A stretch of 8,359 nt of DNA from an uncultured Flammeovirgaceae bacterium (GCA_946480685.1 CAMLLI010000136.1:1-8359); one strand, 5' to 3'. Positions 1 to 6,268 are shown, counted from the stretch's first letter. Numbers and translations: made by a program. The notes: generated by a model from the letters alone, not told the origin.

Positions 1-1077
1 ACCGGCAAGTGACGCTACGATAGCAGCGGTAAGGGCCGCGAAGGCAAGTCCTTTCAACCCTACCGGAAGCAGGTTCAACAATACAGGATATGCGCGGTCA
101 GGGTTCAGCTCACCATTGGCAAGCATGTCTTGCTGGAACATACCATCCTGATACAATACATACGCAGCGATACCGGGAAGTACAACAATGATCGGCATCA
201 ACAGTTTCAAAAACGCTGCGAACAATATACCGTTGCGCGCTGTAGGAAGATCGGCACCGAGTGCACGTTGTGTGATATACTGGTTACATCCCCAATAGTT
301 CAGATTTACAATCCACATACCACCGATAAGAATGGTAAGTCCTGGAAGATCAAGATAATTCGGGTTGCTCTTATCAAATACCATGTGGAAGTGATCATCT
401 GCTTTCGACATCATCAGGTTGAAGCCCTCTCCTACACCGGATGTATTGAAGTGTTGAGATACGAGATCCATCGCAAGATATGTAGTAGCCAGACCACCAA
501 GGATCAGGAAGAACACCTGGATAACATCGGTATACCCGATCACTTTCATACCACCCAGCGTGATGAAGATGGCAAACACCGCCAGACCGATCATACAGGT
601 CCAGAAAGGTATACCCGATACGGTTGTTACTGCAAGTGCTCCGAGGTATAATATCGAAGTGAGGTTAACCACTACATATAACAGCAACCAGAAGATTGCC
701 ATGATCGTACTTACGGTTGGACCATAACGCTGCGTAAGGAACTGCGGCATGGTATAGATCTTGTTCTTGAGGTAGATCGGCATGAAGAAGATCGCTACGA
801 TCATCAGTGTAGCCGCTGCCATCCACTCGTAGGTAGCAATCGCGAGGCCCATCTTGAAGCCTGAACCTGACATACCGATGAATTGCTCGGCTGATATGTT
901 GGAAGCGATGAGCGATGCACCGATAGCCCACCACGTAAGCGAGCCTTCAGCAAGGAAGAAATCTTTAGAATCGGTTGACTGTTTTCGCTTTCTATGATAA
1001 ATCCAGTAGCCATAGCCGGCCACGATGACGAAGTAAATCAGAAAGACTACATAGTCAACAGTTTGTAATTGTCGCAT
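1..1077 (-). CDS. Sodium/solute symporter, vSGLT-like Na+/galactose (glucose) cotransporter, 3' end missing
   Basis: The gene runs off the window edge. The visible 359 residues are the N-terminal two thirds of an SSS-family inner-membrane symporter that would import galactose or glucose with Na+. The ATG at 1075-1077 begins MRQLQTVDYVVFLIYF, a short tail followed by the first helix. Compared from memory with Vibrio vSGLT, colinearity is strong. SNISAEQFIGMSGSG holds Q65 (vSGLT Q69), and YEWM holds E84 (E88). N138 in VVVNLTS matches N142, and NLNYW holds N258 and Y261 (N260 and gate Y263). K291 in AAFLK matches K294. Na2-site backbone positions A58 and I61 and side chain S356 are kept. Two hydroxyls are missing: sugar-site S91 is A87 and Na-site S364 is A355. 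Downstream of the gal operon but behind a terminator, so it is probably transcribed separately. Substrate is inferred from residues and neighbours. GC and codon use resemble the other genes. Confidence 0.93.
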   Translation of the reverse strand, partial: MRQLQTVDYVVFLIYFVIVAGYGYWIYHRKRKQSTDSKDFFLAEGSLTWWAIGASLIASNISAEQFIGMSGSGFKMGLAIATYEWMAAATLMIVAIFFMPIYLKNKIYTMPQFLTQRYGPTVSTIMAIFWLLLYVVVNLTSILYLGALAVTTVSGIPFWTCMIGLAVFAIFITLGGMKVIGYTDVIQVFFLILGGLATTYLAMDLVSQHFNTSGVGEGFNLMMSKADDHFHMVFDKSNPNYLDLPGLTILIGGMWIVNLNYWGCNQYITQRALGADLPTARNGILFAAFLKLLMPIIVVLPGIAAYVLYQDGMFQQDMLANGELNPDRAYPVLLNLLPVGLKGLAFAALTAAIVASLAG

Positions 1078-1230
1078 GGTTCAGGTTGATTCGGTTTGGT
1101 TTGCAAATAATTAATAGGTAAAGTCACAACTTCACACGTTCGTTCAATCGATAAAAATGAATGTTCTTTTTGAAACGACAAAATATTTCTTTGTCGTATT
1201 CCACTTCTTGCAAATTTTTTAACGTATGGT
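1078..1230 (-). promoter_or_regulatory. Leader and probable promoter region of the symporter gene
   Basis: This AT-rich non-coding stretch lies between the gal operon terminator and the symporter start, so the symporter promoter should be here. The nearest thing I find to the Bacteroidota form (TTG, spacer, TAnnTTTG) is TTG at 1129-1127 and TATTTG at 1109-1104 on the minus strand with a 17-nt spacer. It lacks the two variable bases of the -7 element, so the match is weak. No convincing ribosome binding site precedes the ATG, as is common in this phylum. A separate inverted repeat sits further upstream. Confidence 0.4.
1175..1197. promoter_or_regulatory. Inverted repeat, candidate operator upstream of the symporter
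   Basis: ACGACAAA and TTTGTCGT form perfect 8-bp arms around a 7-nt AT-rich centre (1183-1189). Arms one helical turn or more apart are typical of a dimeric regulator site. It lies about 100 nt before the symporter ATG and clear of the galM terminator, so it most likely serves the symporter promoter. No second copy was found near galK. The regulator is unknown. Confidence 0.4.
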
Positions 1231-1278
1231 CAAAAAAAAGAAGCTGTTCCTAAAGTATATCTCAGAAACAGCTTCTTC
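1231..1278 (-). terminator. Rho-independent terminator of the galKETM operon
   Basis: On the minus strand, 21 nt past the galM stop codon, GAAGCTGTT (1275-1267) pairs perfectly with AACAGCTTC (1248-1240). The stem can be extended by two A-T pairs. It is followed at once by a run of eight T (1239-1232). Stem, loop of about 18 nt and U-tract are all in the correct order for minus-strand transcription. It separates the gal operon from the symporter gene. On the plus strand there is no U-tract of comparable quality after the stem. Confidence 0.88.
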
Positions 1279-1298
1279 TGTATGCTATACACAATCAG

Positions 1299-2468
1299 CT
1301 ACTTGGTAGCGAATTTATAGGTAGTCTGCGTTGAATATGTTTCACCCGGATTCAACACCACACTTGGAAACTCTGGTTTGTTTGGTGAATCAGGGAAATG
1401 CTCTGTCTCCAGGCAAAGTCCGTAACGGTGCTTGTACACCACGCCACCTTTACCAGTAAGCGATCCATCCAGGAAGTTTCCGCTGTAGAACTGAATACCC
1501 GGTTCGGTAGTATATACTTCCATATAACGGCCTGATACAGGTTCGTAAACACTCGCTGCAAGTTTCAGACTGTCTTTCGATGAAAGTACCCAGCAGTGAT
1601 CATATCCTCCTCCCAATTGTATCTGCTGATCTTTATCGTTGATGCGTGCACCAATGGCTGTAGCATTTCTGAAATCAAACGGAGTGTTGGTAACATCTTT
1701 AAGTTCACCGGTAGGAATCAATACTTTATCTACCGGCACAAGTTTTTCAGAATGCAACACGAGTTGATGGTCGAGTATATCACGCTTTACATTACCCGTT
1801 AAATTGAAGTACGAGTGCTGTGTTACATTCACAATCGTCTTCTTATCGGTTGTCGCTTTGTAATCGATCTTCCATTCGTTGTTGTCAGTAAGGGTATATA
1901 CTGCTTCAACGTTCAGGTTACCCGGATAGCCCTCTTCCATATCTTTACTTTGATACGTAAGCTTCACCGCTACACCTTCGGATGAAGGAACTTCTTCTAT
2001 ATTCCAGAATACTTTATCGAATCCTTTCAGACCACCATGCAGGTGCTGACCATTGTTGTTCTGCGCTAAAGTATATTCTTTACCATCAAGTTTGAATTTA
2101 CCTTTGCCTATACGGTTTCCATAGCGACCAACGATCGCTCCGAAATACGGTGCCGGTGTAAGGTAGCCCTGAAGCGAATCGAACCCGAGCACGATGTCTT
2201 CGAGTGCTCCGTTCTTATCCGGAGTTTTAAGCGATGTAACGATGGCTCCGTAGTTGATCACCTGCAGCTCCACGCCATTCTTGTTTTTCAAAGTATATAC
2301 GCTCACCTCCTGCCCGTCAGGCAATTTTCCGAAAGGAGCTTTGGTAACAGACGCTTTTGCAACGGCTACTGTATCCGCAGCAGGCTGTTGTGTTTCTTCT
2401 TCTTTTTTCTTGCAGGCTTGTGACATAATTACACTTACGAATAAGGTATAAACAATAAGCTTTCGCAT
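1299..2468 (-). CDS. galM: Galactose mutarotase (aldose 1-epimerase), lipoprotein
   Basis: Interconverts alpha and beta anomers of galactose and glucose. The 389-residue product starts with a lipoprotein signal: Lys/Arg n-region, hydrophobic residues 4-16, lipobox SQAC with C19, then a charged linker to about residue 45. It should therefore be an extracytoplasmic lipid-anchored protein, unlike the cytoplasmic E. coli enzyme. The galactose mutarotase fold follows. Family residues are visible: H144 in HLHGG, catalytic base-side H218 in TQHSYFNL, sugar-binding D290 in GGYDH, and catalytic glutamate E322 in TEPGIQFY. The core length is normal for the family. The ATG lies 4 nt after the galT stop, so translation is probably coupled. 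It is the last gene of the operon and is followed by a strong terminator. Identity is very secure; the outer- versus inner-membrane location is inferred. Confidence 0.95.
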   Translation of the reverse strand: MRKLIVYTLFVSVIMSQACKKKEEETQQPAADTVAVAKASVTKAPFGKLPDGQEVSVYTLKNKNGVELQVINYGAIVTSLKTPDKNGALEDIVLGFDSLQGYLTPAPYFGAIVGRYGNRIGKGKFKLDGKEYTLAQNNNGQHLHGGLKGFDKVFWNIEEVPSSEGVAVKLTYQSKDMEEGYPGNLNVEAVYTLTDNNEWKIDYKATTDKKTIVNVTQHSYFNLTGNVKRDILDHQLVLHSEKLVPVDKVLIPTGELKDVTNTPFDFRNATAIGARINDKDQQIQLGGGYDHCWVLSSKDSLKLAASVYEPVSGRYMEVYTTEPGIQFYSGNFLDGSLTGKGGVVYKHRYGLCLETEHFPDSPNKPEFPSVVLNPGETYSTQTTYKFATK

Positions 2469-2472
2469 AAAC

Positions 2473-3543
2473 TTAGGGGTTTGGTATTTCAGAAACTACT
2501 CGATTTTTGAAATGAATATCGGAAAGCGAACGCAGACGATCAGCACTGAATTCAGGCGTGATGTCGCGTTGCGGATTGGCCAGCATCTCGTATCCTACCA
2601 TGAACTTCTTCACAGTAGCCGAACGCAGCAGCGGTGGATAGAACACCATGTGCCAGTGCCACTCAGCATGGGCTTCACCATCACTTGGTGCCTGGTGTAT
2701 ACCGGCCGAATATGGAAATGATACTTCGAAAAGATTATCATAGCGCGCAGCCATTCTGCGATATGCATCCGCAAAAGCGTTACGCTCTGCATCGTTCATT
2801 TCGGTGATGCGCGCCATCGGTCGCTTGGGAATGATCATGGTTTCGAAAGGCCATGTTGCCCAGAACGGTACCACTACAGCGAAGTGATCGTTCTCAAACA
2901 CAATACGCTCCTGGTGTTTTTGTTCAAGCTTCCAGTAATCAGCCAGTAGTGTAGCGCCTTTGCGTTTGAAATAGTCCAGCTGATGTTGTTGCTTTTTCGC
3001 TGGCTCTACGGGAACGGATTGCTGTGCCCAGATTTGTCCGTGCGGGTGCGGATTCGAGCAGCCCATCACTGCGCCTTTGTTCTCGAAGATCTGGATATAC
3101 TGTATATTCTTGTTCTTGCCGAGCTCGGTATATTCGTTGATCCACAGGTCTACAACGCTACGGATACCCGCCACATCCATTTCGGCAACGGTAAGATCAT
3201 GACGCGGTGAGAAACAGATCACACGGCATATACCGGCTTCGCTTTTGGCAATGAGCAGATCGCTGTCGCGGAACTCGCCTGCCGGTACATCATCTACCAG
3301 GGCTGCAAAATCGTTGGTGAAGCTATAGGTAGAAGTATATTTCGGATTTACTTCTCCATTGGCGCGCACATTCCCCGGACATAAGTAACATGTAGGATCG
3401 AATGCGAGCAAAGCCTGTCCACCGGTCTTCTCAACCTGTCCCTGCCACGGGCGTTTGGAGCGGTGCGGTGACACCTGTATCCACTCTCCGGTTAAGGGAT
3501 TGTATCGTCTGTGTGAGTGATCTTTTAAATCGAACTGCGTCAT
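2473..3543 (-). CDS. galT: Galactose-1-phosphate uridylyltransferase
   Basis: Cytoplasmic Leloir enzyme: UDP-glucose plus galactose-1-phosphate gives UDP-galactose plus glucose-1-phosphate through a uridylyl-histidine intermediate. I start it at the ATG at 3543, giving 356 residues beginning MTQFDLKDHSHRRYNPLTG, the classic GalT N-terminus. An in-frame GTG at 3588 would add 15 residues translated from an intergenic repeat and is rejected. The active-site motif is NPHPHGQ with nucleophile H168 and Q170. The zinc ligands of the E. coli enzyme appear as C52, C55, H115 and H166. The second metal site is represented by E180, H283, H296 and H298. The C-terminal block FYPPLLRSATVKKFMVGYEML is unmistakable. 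It sits 64 nt after galE and 4 nt before galM, in a single operon. Confidence 0.97.
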   Translation of the reverse strand: MTQFDLKDHSHRRYNPLTGEWIQVSPHRSKRPWQGQVEKTGGQALLAFDPTCYLCPGNVRANGEVNPKYTSTYSFTNDFAALVDDVPAGEFRDSDLLIAKSEAGICRVICFSPRHDLTVAEMDVAGIRSVVDLWINEYTELGKNKNIQYIQIFENKGAVMGCSNPHPHGQIWAQQSVPVEPAKKQQHQLDYFKRKGATLLADYWKLEQKHQERIVFENDHFAVVVPFWATWPFETMIIPKRPMARITEMNDAERNAFADAYRRMAARYDNLFEVSFPYSAGIHQAPSDGEAHAEWHWHMVFYPPLLRSATVKKFMVGYEMLANPQRDITPEFSADRLRSLSDIHFKNRVVSEIPNP

Positions 3544-3555
3544 ATATATACTTTC

Positions 3556-3604
3556 AAATCCATTACACAAAGGGCACGAAGGAGGCACAAAGTGTCACGG
3601 AGCT
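3556..3604. repeat. Short periodic repeat in the galE-galT gap
   Basis: On the minus strand the gap reads as a series of near-decamers of the type CCTTYGTGCC, each with a GTG core. The complementary CAC triplets fall at 3566, 3575, 3586 and 3596, so the spacing is 9, 11 and 10 nt. It fills most of the only wide junction inside the gal operon. Runs of TTTGTG and TTCGTG words between genes are, as I recall, recurrent in Bacteroidota genomes, but I cannot search for that here. Confidence 0.5.
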
Positions 3605-3607
3605 ATA

Positions 3608-4639
3608 CTATACTTTTTTGGTTGGGAGTTGTTGTTGCCATTTCCAGGCGGAGCGCATCATTTCTTCTACGCCCAGTTTGGTTTCCCAGCCTAATTCTTT
3701 ATTTGCCAGCGTTGTGTCGGCATATATCTTTTCAACATCGCCAGGTCTGCGGTCTACAACTTTATAGTTCAGCTTCAGGTTGTTTACTTTTTCAAACACC
3801 TGTATCAACTGCAGCACGGTTAAACCTTTACCGGTGCCGAGGTTGAAGAATTCGTAGTTGTTCTTTTGCTTTTTGTCGATCAGTCGCTTTAACGCTATTA
3901 CGTGTGCTACGGCAAGATCCACTACATGTATATAGTCGCGCATGGCAGAACCGTCCGGAGTATCGTAGTCGTTGCCAAACACCATGAGTTGCTGGCGTAT
4001 ACCGGCTGCTGTTTGTGTGATGAACGGAACGAGGTTAGCAGGCACGCCATTGGGCAATTCGCCTATCAACGCAGAGTCATGTGCGCCTACCGGGTTGAAG
4101 TAACGCAGGGATATAGCCTGTATATCTTTATTTACTTTGCAGGTGTCGCGCAATATCTCCTCGCCGATCTGCTTGGTATTTCCATAGGGAGATTCAGCGG
4201 GCTTAAACGGTGTTGCTTCGGTTACCGGCAGTTTATCCGGCTGACCGTATACGGTACATGACGATGAAAATACAATGTTGGGAATGCTATACTTCTTCAT
4301 CGCTTCGAGCAACAGCACGAGCGAGAGCACATTGTTCTTATAGTAAAGCAAGGGTTTCTCTACCGATTCACCAACCGCTTTGCTGGCGGCAAAGTGAATG
4401 ATCGAATCAATGTCACGATGTTTTTCGAAGAAAGCCGTAAGCTTGTCTTCTTCACATAAATTGAATTGAACAAATTCAGGGCGTACTCCGGAGATCTTTT
4501 CGATCCCGTTCAATACTTCTGCCTGTGAGTTGGAAAGGTCATCGATGATGATAACTTCAAAACCTTCCTTGATGAGTTCTACTGCGGTGTGAGAGCCAAT
4601 GTAGCCGGTTCCACCGGTCACTAATACTTTTTTTTTCAT
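3608..4639 (-). CDS. galE: UDP-glucose 4-epimerase
   Basis: Cytoplasmic NAD-dependent short-chain dehydrogenase/reductase that interconverts UDP-galactose and UDP-glucose, regenerating UDP-glucose for GalT. The 343 residues match the usual length of about 340. The Rossmann glycine motif is GGTGYIGSH at residues 9-17. The catalytic triad is S127 in SSSCTVYG with Y152 and K156 in YGNTK, the same spacing as S124, Y149 and K153 of E. coli GalE. NPVGAH and the RPGDVEKIYAD segment are further family marks. At the position of E. coli Y299, which gates N-acetylated substrates, this protein has I305. It begins 3 nt after the galK stop. Codons 2-4 are AAA AAA AAA, a run of nine A (4636-4628) directly after the ATG. 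Identity is very secure; acceptance of UDP-GlcNAc is open. Confidence 0.97.
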   Translation of the reverse strand: MKKKVLVTGGTGYIGSHTAVELIKEGFEVIIIDDLSNSQAEVLNGIEKISGVRPEFVQFNLCEEDKLTAFFEKHRDIDSIIHFAASKAVGESVEKPLLYYKNNVLSLVLLLEAMKKYSIPNIVFSSSCTVYGQPDKLPVTEATPFKPAESPYGNTKQIGEEILRDTCKVNKDIQAISLRYFNPVGAHDSALIGELPNGVPANLVPFITQTAAGIRQQLMVFGNDYDTPDGSAMRDYIHVVDLAVAHVIALKRLIDKKQKNNYEFFNLGTGKGLTVLQLIQVFEKVNNLKLNYKVVDRRPGDVEKIYADTTLANKELGWETKLGVEEMMRSAWKWQQQLPTKKV

Positions 4640-4642
4640 GCC

Positions 4643-5827
4643 CTAATGTAAAGCAATTTTCTCGATTGACTTACTCACGCTGGTACCATCTTTTATATTC
4701 ACGATATAGGTTTCCATGGCAATGCCGAATCGTTCTGCATACGCCTGCTTCACCGCAGCCAGGAACGTGCCTACATCTTCCTTCTTCACCAGGTTGATGG
4801 TACAACCACCAAAACCTCCGCCCATAACACGGGCACCCCATACGCCTGAAGAAGCTTTTGCCTGATCTACCAGGAAATCAAGTTCAGGACAACTCACTTC
4901 ATATAGTTTGGATAAACCTTCGTGTGTCTCAAACATTTTCTTACCAAAGGCTTTCAGGTCATGACGCTCCAGGTCCTTGCTGGCTTCCTGCACGCGTGCA
5001 ATCTCTTGTACCACATAGAGGCAGCGATCGAATACTTTACCTTTCAGTTCATCCTGATGTTTGCGTACCATCTCTTCACTTACATCGCGAAGGCTGTTGA
5101 TGGATGGATAATATTTCTTAAGAATAGCAACGCCTTGTTCACATTCATTTCTGCGGGTGTTGTATTCTGAATCTACCAGCGAGTGTTTTACTTTGGAATC
5201 ACACAGCACAATGGTAAAGTCTTTCAATTCCAGAGGCGAGTAACGATACTCCAGTGAACGGCAGTCAAGCAGGATCACGTTGTTCTCTGAACCCATCATA
5301 CTGGCGAATTGATCCATGATGCCGCACTTCACGCCAACGAAGTTGTGCTCCGACCACTGTGCTATCTTGATCAGTTCAATCTTGTCGATGTTGTGATTGT
5401 TAAGTGCGCTGAGTGCATAGGCGAAACCACATTCAACAGAAGCTGAAGAAGAGAGCCCTGCTCCCATCGGTATATTTCCACCGAATACACATTTGAATGG
5501 CTTCAGACTATATCCTTTATCTACAAACTGGCGGATAACACCCAGCAGGTAATTAGCCCATGCCGGAGCTTGTGTGCGCTGCGGATTTTTTAAATCAACA
5601 GTATAGTATTCGTTATACTTGACAGAGTATATTTCTGTTTTTTGATCAGGTGAAGCTGCTATAGCAAAAACCGTTTCGCGGTCAATAGCTGCGGGCATTA
5701 CGAACCCGTCATTATAATCAGTGTGCTCACCAATAAGATTAATTCGGCCCGGTGAGCGAACGAGCATCGGCTCGTCTTGATACAATTCTCTGTACTTGCT
5801 CAGTACATCCTGCGCGGTCAGTTCCAC
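4643..5827 (-). CDS. galK: Galactokinase
   Basis: GHMP-family kinase that phosphorylates alpha-D-galactose at C1 with ATP, the first committed Leloir step, in the cytoplasm. The 394 residues have the three family motifs: PGRINLIGEHTDYNDGF (26-42, with R28, E34 and D37), the ATP loop IPMGAGLSSSAS (119-130), and GGGFGGCT (336-343). The catalytic aspartate is D172 in GIMDQFAS. Start: the first codon is GTG at 5827-5825. No in-frame ATG lies in the leader immediately upstream. The next in-frame ATG would leave only seven residues before the galactose motif, which is too short for the family, so GTG is preferred. First gene of the operon, 3 nt before galE. Its leader carries a stem-loop that may regulate the whole operon. 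Confidence 0.97.
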   Translation of the reverse strand: MELTAQDVLSKYRELYQDEPMLVRSPGRINLIGEHTDYNDGFVMPAAIDRETVFAIAASPDQKTEIYSVKYNEYYTVDLKNPQRTQAPAWANYLLGVIRQFVDKGYSLKPFKCVFGGNIPMGAGLSSSASVECGFAYALSALNNHNIDKIELIKIAQWSEHNFVGVKCGIMDQFASMMGSENNVILLDCRSLEYRYSPLELKDFTIVLCDSKVKHSLVDSEYNTRRNECEQGVAILKKYYPSINSLRDVSEEMVRKHQDELKGKVFDRCLYVVQEIARVQEASKDLERHDLKAFGKKMFETHEGLSKLYEVSCPELDFLVDQAKASSGVWGARVMGGGFGGCTINLVKKEDVGTFLAAVKQAYAERFGIAMETYIVNIKDGTSVSKSIEKIALH

Positions 5828-5865
5828 TATTAAAAATAAGTTTAGGTGTCCTCTATAAAATAGTA

Positions 5866-5896
5866 ACCGGAGATCAAACTCCTTTCGATCTCCGGT
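5866..5896 (-). promoter_or_regulatory. Stem-loop in the galK leader, possible attenuator or operator
   Basis: ACCGGAGATC and GATCTCCGGT form a perfect 10-bp stem with an 11-nt loop, 38 nt before the galK GTG. As minus-strand RNA the loop reads GAAAGGAGTTT, which includes an AAGGAG Shine-Dalgarno-like core. The 3' side is followed by TACTATTTTATA, a mediocre U-rich tail. It could be a weak intrinsic terminator acting as an attenuator, an RNA stability element, or a DNA operator. The sequence does not decide between these. Confidence 0.45.
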
Positions 5897-5898
5897 AC

Positions 5899-5927
5899 TT
5901 AACCAATCAATTAACCCAAAATGTTAA
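5899..5927. promoter_or_regulatory. TTAACC repeat cluster, candidate operator for the gal operon
   Basis: TTAACC occurs at 5899-5904 and again at 5911-5916, exactly 12 nt apart in direct orientation. The second copy also forms TTAAC-N7-GTTAA with 5923-5927 as an inverted repeat. It lies 72-100 nt before galK, where a regulator site would be expected. The words are short and AT-rich, so chance occurrence is a serious alternative. Confidence 0.25.
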
Positions 5928-5962
5928 TGACGATACGAAGTACACGAATCGCCCTGACATTA

Positions 5963-5986
5963 GAAATAAAAGCGCTGTTTCCAGCG
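5963..5986 (-). terminator. Weak terminator-like hairpin with GAAA tetraloop
   Basis: On the minus strand CGCTG-GAAA-CAGCG (5986-5973) is followed by CTTTTATTTC. The order of stem and U-rich tail is right for ending minus-strand transcripts arriving from the glycosidase genes. The stem is only 5 bp with a stable GNRA-type loop, and the tail is interrupted. It lies almost 390 nt beyond the last upstream stop codon, so it may instead only mark the start of the gal promoter region. Confidence 0.35.
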
Positions 5987-6024
5987 TGAAATAACGATTC
6001 CGGTAACGTTCTTAAAGCAGAAGA

Positions 6025-6048
6025 AGTCGGAAAGTCGGGAGTCCGGAA
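6025..6048 (+). repeat. Octamer-type array, copy 1 (three units)
   Basis: Units AGTCGGAA (6025-6032), AGTCGGG (6033-6039) and AGTCCGGAA (6040-6048) are a degenerate version of the perfect octamer array at 6121-6152. With the sequence up to 6105 it forms the first half of an imperfect duplication of about 105 nt. Confidence 0.7.
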
Positions 6049-6070
6049 AGTTAAGTTTGAGCATATTGTG

Positions 6071-6105
6071 AGTTGGTGCATAGATTGAAATGAAGAATCA
6101 AGAAG
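6071..6105 (+). repeat. 35-nt exact direct repeat, copy 1
   Basis: The stretch starting AGTTGGTGCATAG and ending ATCAAGAAG recurs without mismatch at 6176-6210. The offset is 105 nt. It is the conserved core that joins an octamer array on its left to a heptamer-type AAGAAG tract on its right. Not coding in any supported frame. Confidence 0.85.
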
Positions 6106-6120
6106 ACAGAAGTAAGAAGG

Positions 6121-6152
6121 AGTCCGGAAGTCCGGAAGTCGGGAAGTCCGGA
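6121..6152 (+). repeat. Octamer tandem array, copy 2 (four perfect-length units)
   Basis: Four consecutive 8-mers: AGTCCGGA, AGTCCGGA, AGTCGGGA, AGTCCGGA, with one substitution among them. The stretch 6137-6150 is a perfect 14-nt inverted match to 6287-6300. Confidence 0.85.
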
Positions 6153-6175
6153 AGCTAAGTTTGCAGGCATATGCA

Positions 6176-6210
6176 AGTTGGTGCATAGATTGAAATGAAG
6201 AATCAAGAAG
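6176..6210 (+). repeat. 35-nt exact direct repeat, copy 2
   Basis: Identical to 6071-6105. Upstream of it the two copies share a diverged YTAAGTTTG segment, so the duplicated unit was probably about 105 nt and included the octamer array. This copy is preceded by a small TTGCA-N6-TGCAA inverted repeat (6161-6165 and 6172-6176) not preserved in copy 1. Confidence 0.85.
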
Positions 6211-6254
6211 TAAGAATGAAGAATCAAGAAGTAAGAATTAAGAAGTAAGAAGCT
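6199..6254 (+). repeat. Heptamer tandem array (eight units, plus orientation)
   Basis: Eight contiguous 7-mers of the form AGAANNA in perfect register, for example AGAATCA, AGAAGTA, AGAATGA. The order ATCA, AGTA, ATGA then ATCA, AGTA, ATTA suggests a 21-nt higher-order unit repeated about twice. The stretch 6239-6252 is a perfect 14-nt inverted match to 6309-6322. It overlaps the end of the 35-nt direct repeat. Confidence 0.85.
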
Positions 6255-6268
6255 CAACCAAAAAGACT

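Noticed and set aside
130..651. 173-codon open frame on the plus strand
   Set aside because: It is antisense to the symporter, whose frame gives a near-continuous match to vSGLT. The antisense product shows no recognisable domain.
3544..3588. N-terminal extension of GalT from a GTG at 3588
   Set aside because: The 15 residues are encoded by the intergenic repeat, while the ATG at 3543 gives the standard GalT N-terminus with zinc ligands at the family numbering.
3402..3846. Plus-strand frames of 84-121 codons over the galE/galT junction
   Set aside because: They are antisense to two confidently identified enzymes and lack recognisable domains.
5844..5879. Small leader peptide started by TTG after the AGGAG in the galK leader loop
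   Set aside because: The TTG is only two bases from the AGGAG core, the frame is about 11 codons, and it shows no galactose-related or regulatory codon pattern.
6051..6257. Minus-strand frames (also 5911-6186) giving short F/L/Y-rich proteins
   Set aside because: They translate the tandem heptamers and octamers, so the peptides are periodic repeat artefacts without a plausible start signal or domain.
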